NCBI GenBank assembly: GCA_963645165.1
Contig: CAVIQT010000090.1
Span: 1-6,738, forward strand
DNA length: 6,738 bases
Source of the DNA: CAG-533 sp963645165
GTDB lineage: Bacteria; Bacillota_I; Bacilli_A; RF39; UBA660
Direction of reading: 5' to 3'
Position numbers and translations under genes: made by a program. Numbering within the stretch: position 1 is the stretch's first letter; the number at the start of each line of letters is the position of its first letter. The notes below the pieces were generated by a model. It did no database searches and had not been told where the DNA came from. It saw only the letters and a list, made by a program, of their open reading frames with translations. Positions 6,096-6,738 of the stretch are shown here, piece by piece.

Positions 6096-6738
6096 ATGCT
6101 AAGCGAAAATGAAATTAAGAATGAATATATTAAAAGAAATTTAGATATTATAATGAAAAAAATAGAAAGTAATAACTATGACTATAATGGTGAAAATCAT
6201 GATGAGTTAAATGCTGTACTTAACTATTTATTATGTTTTTCTGAAATTTCCTATTTTAAAAAATTTATTGAAAAAGTAAAAAATATTACTTTTAATGATG
6301 AACAAATTAAAATGATAATAAATTTAAAAACTTTAGGTATTGATTATATTATATTAATTGCCCAAAATATCAAAGATGATAGACTAGAAGAATGGATATT
6401 ATCTTGTAATAATGCTAAATATAAATACTTATTTGCTAAAAATGTACCATGGATAAACATAGAAAAATTTACTGATGCTATTATTAAAACAGGTAATATA
6501 GAATTTATTTTATACTTTGCTAAAGATATACCAAATGCTAATACTCTAAAACTAGAAAATGCTATAATTGCTACCAATAAACCAAATGCTATATTATGGT
6601 TTGCAAGATATGTAAAAAATGCTAATATAGAAAAGTTAGAAGATGCTATCATTAGTATTAATGATCCTGAGTACATATACTTATTTGCTAAAGATATACC
6701 AAATGCTAATACTCTAAAACTAGAAAATGCTATAATTG
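6096..6738 (+). CDS. Uncharacterised protein of 28-residue tandem repeats, 3' end outside window
   Basis: I do not recognise a named family. The frame is open from ATG 6096 to the right edge (214 residues seen, no stop). The start is fixed by AGGGGAGGT six bases upstream and an extended -10. Residues 1-79 are polar, without repeats or a signal peptide. A degenerate unit at about 80-103 (GIDYIILIAQNIKDD) leads into 28-residue repeats at 104-131, 132-159, 160-187 and 188 onward. They share the pattern [FY]I-x-x-FA[KR]-x-[IV]-[PK]-NAN-x-x-KLE[ND]AII. Each unit looks like two short amphipathic helices separated by a Pro/Asn turn, so an alpha-solenoid binding scaffold is a reasonable inference; this is not shown. 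No catalytic motif, Cys cluster or membrane segment is seen. Low-complexity AT-rich codons match the neighbours, so there is no compositional sign of transfer. A long minus-strand frame opposite it is a shadow of the repeats. Confidence 0.85.
   Translation, partial: MLSENEIKNEYIKRNLDIIMKKIESNNYDYNGENHDELNAVLNYLLCFSEISYFKKFIEKVKNITFNDEQIKMIINLKTLGIDYIILIAQNIKDDRLEEWILSCNNAKYKYLFAKNVPWINIEKFTDAIIKTGNIEFILYFAKDIPNANTLKLENAIIATNKPNAILWFARYVKNANIEKLEDAIISINDPEYIYLFAKDIPNANTLKLENAII
6405..6738 (+). repeat. 84-bp in-frame tandem repeats (four units, last cut by window end)
   Basis: Units lie at 6405-6488, 6489-6572, 6573-6656 and 6657-6738+, each exactly 28 codons without indels. Units 2 and 4 are identical over 55 bases (6516-6570 and 6684-6738), while unit 3 between them is clearly diverged at the DNA level but keeps the protein pattern. 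Units 1 and 4 also share a 15-base stretch (6426-6440 and 6678-6692). The array probably continues past the window. Confidence 0.9.

Noticed and set aside
6344..6676. Minus-strand 110-codon frame with hydrophobic stretches
   Set aside because: It is antisense to the repeat gene, and its apparent repeats are mirror images of the + strand repeats. The + frame has a strong ribosome site, a promoter and a regular protein pattern.
6405..6738. Tandem 84-bp repeats as a CRISPR array
   Set aside because: The repeats are contiguous, in-frame and diverged between units, with no short conserved repeat separated by unique spacers and no cas gene nearby.

Overview
The window is strongly AT-rich, gene-dense DNA from a low-GC Gram-positive-type bacterium (Firmicutes/Bacilli, or a wall-less or near-wall-less relative such as the uncultured RF39/Acholeplasma-like gut lineages). 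The lineage is an inference from composition, RNase HIII, CvpA, the short HolA and strong Shine-Dalgarno sites. The genetic code looks standard: every tryptophan I translated, including that of the thioredoxin active site, is TGG. TGA is used once, as the stop of lepB in an ATGA overlap.

Layout. (1) 1-2409, + strand: the C-terminal two thirds of an M3-family oligoendopeptidase (5' end outside the window), overlapping by one base with dnaJ, then an intrinsic terminator. (2) 2451-3954, + strand: a perfect-consensus sigma-A promoter (TTGACA-17-TATAAT) drives type I signal peptidase lepB and a DNA polymerase III delta subunit (holA), coupled by an ATGA overlap. (3) 3954-4906: a bidirectional terminator separates holA from the convergent rnhC (RNase HIII, - strand). 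(4) 4907-5002: a short divergent promoter region. (5) 5003-6015, + strand: a CvpA-family membrane protein and a thioredoxin, two bases apart, closed by an intrinsic terminator. (6) 6041-6738, + strand: a new transcription unit with an extended -10 and a very strong ribosome binding site. It starts an open reading frame that runs off the right edge and is made of 28-residue (84-bp) tandem repeats.

Most of the window is housekeeping: peptide turnover, protein folding, signal-peptide removal, clamp loading and RNA:DNA hybrid removal. The least explained part is the repeat protein at the right edge. Two of its repeat units share an exact 55-bp stretch at a distance of two units, which suggests recent duplication or gene conversion. 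I see no CRISPR array, insertion sequence, tRNA, rRNA or riboswitch. No gene-free stretch exceeds about 110 bases.
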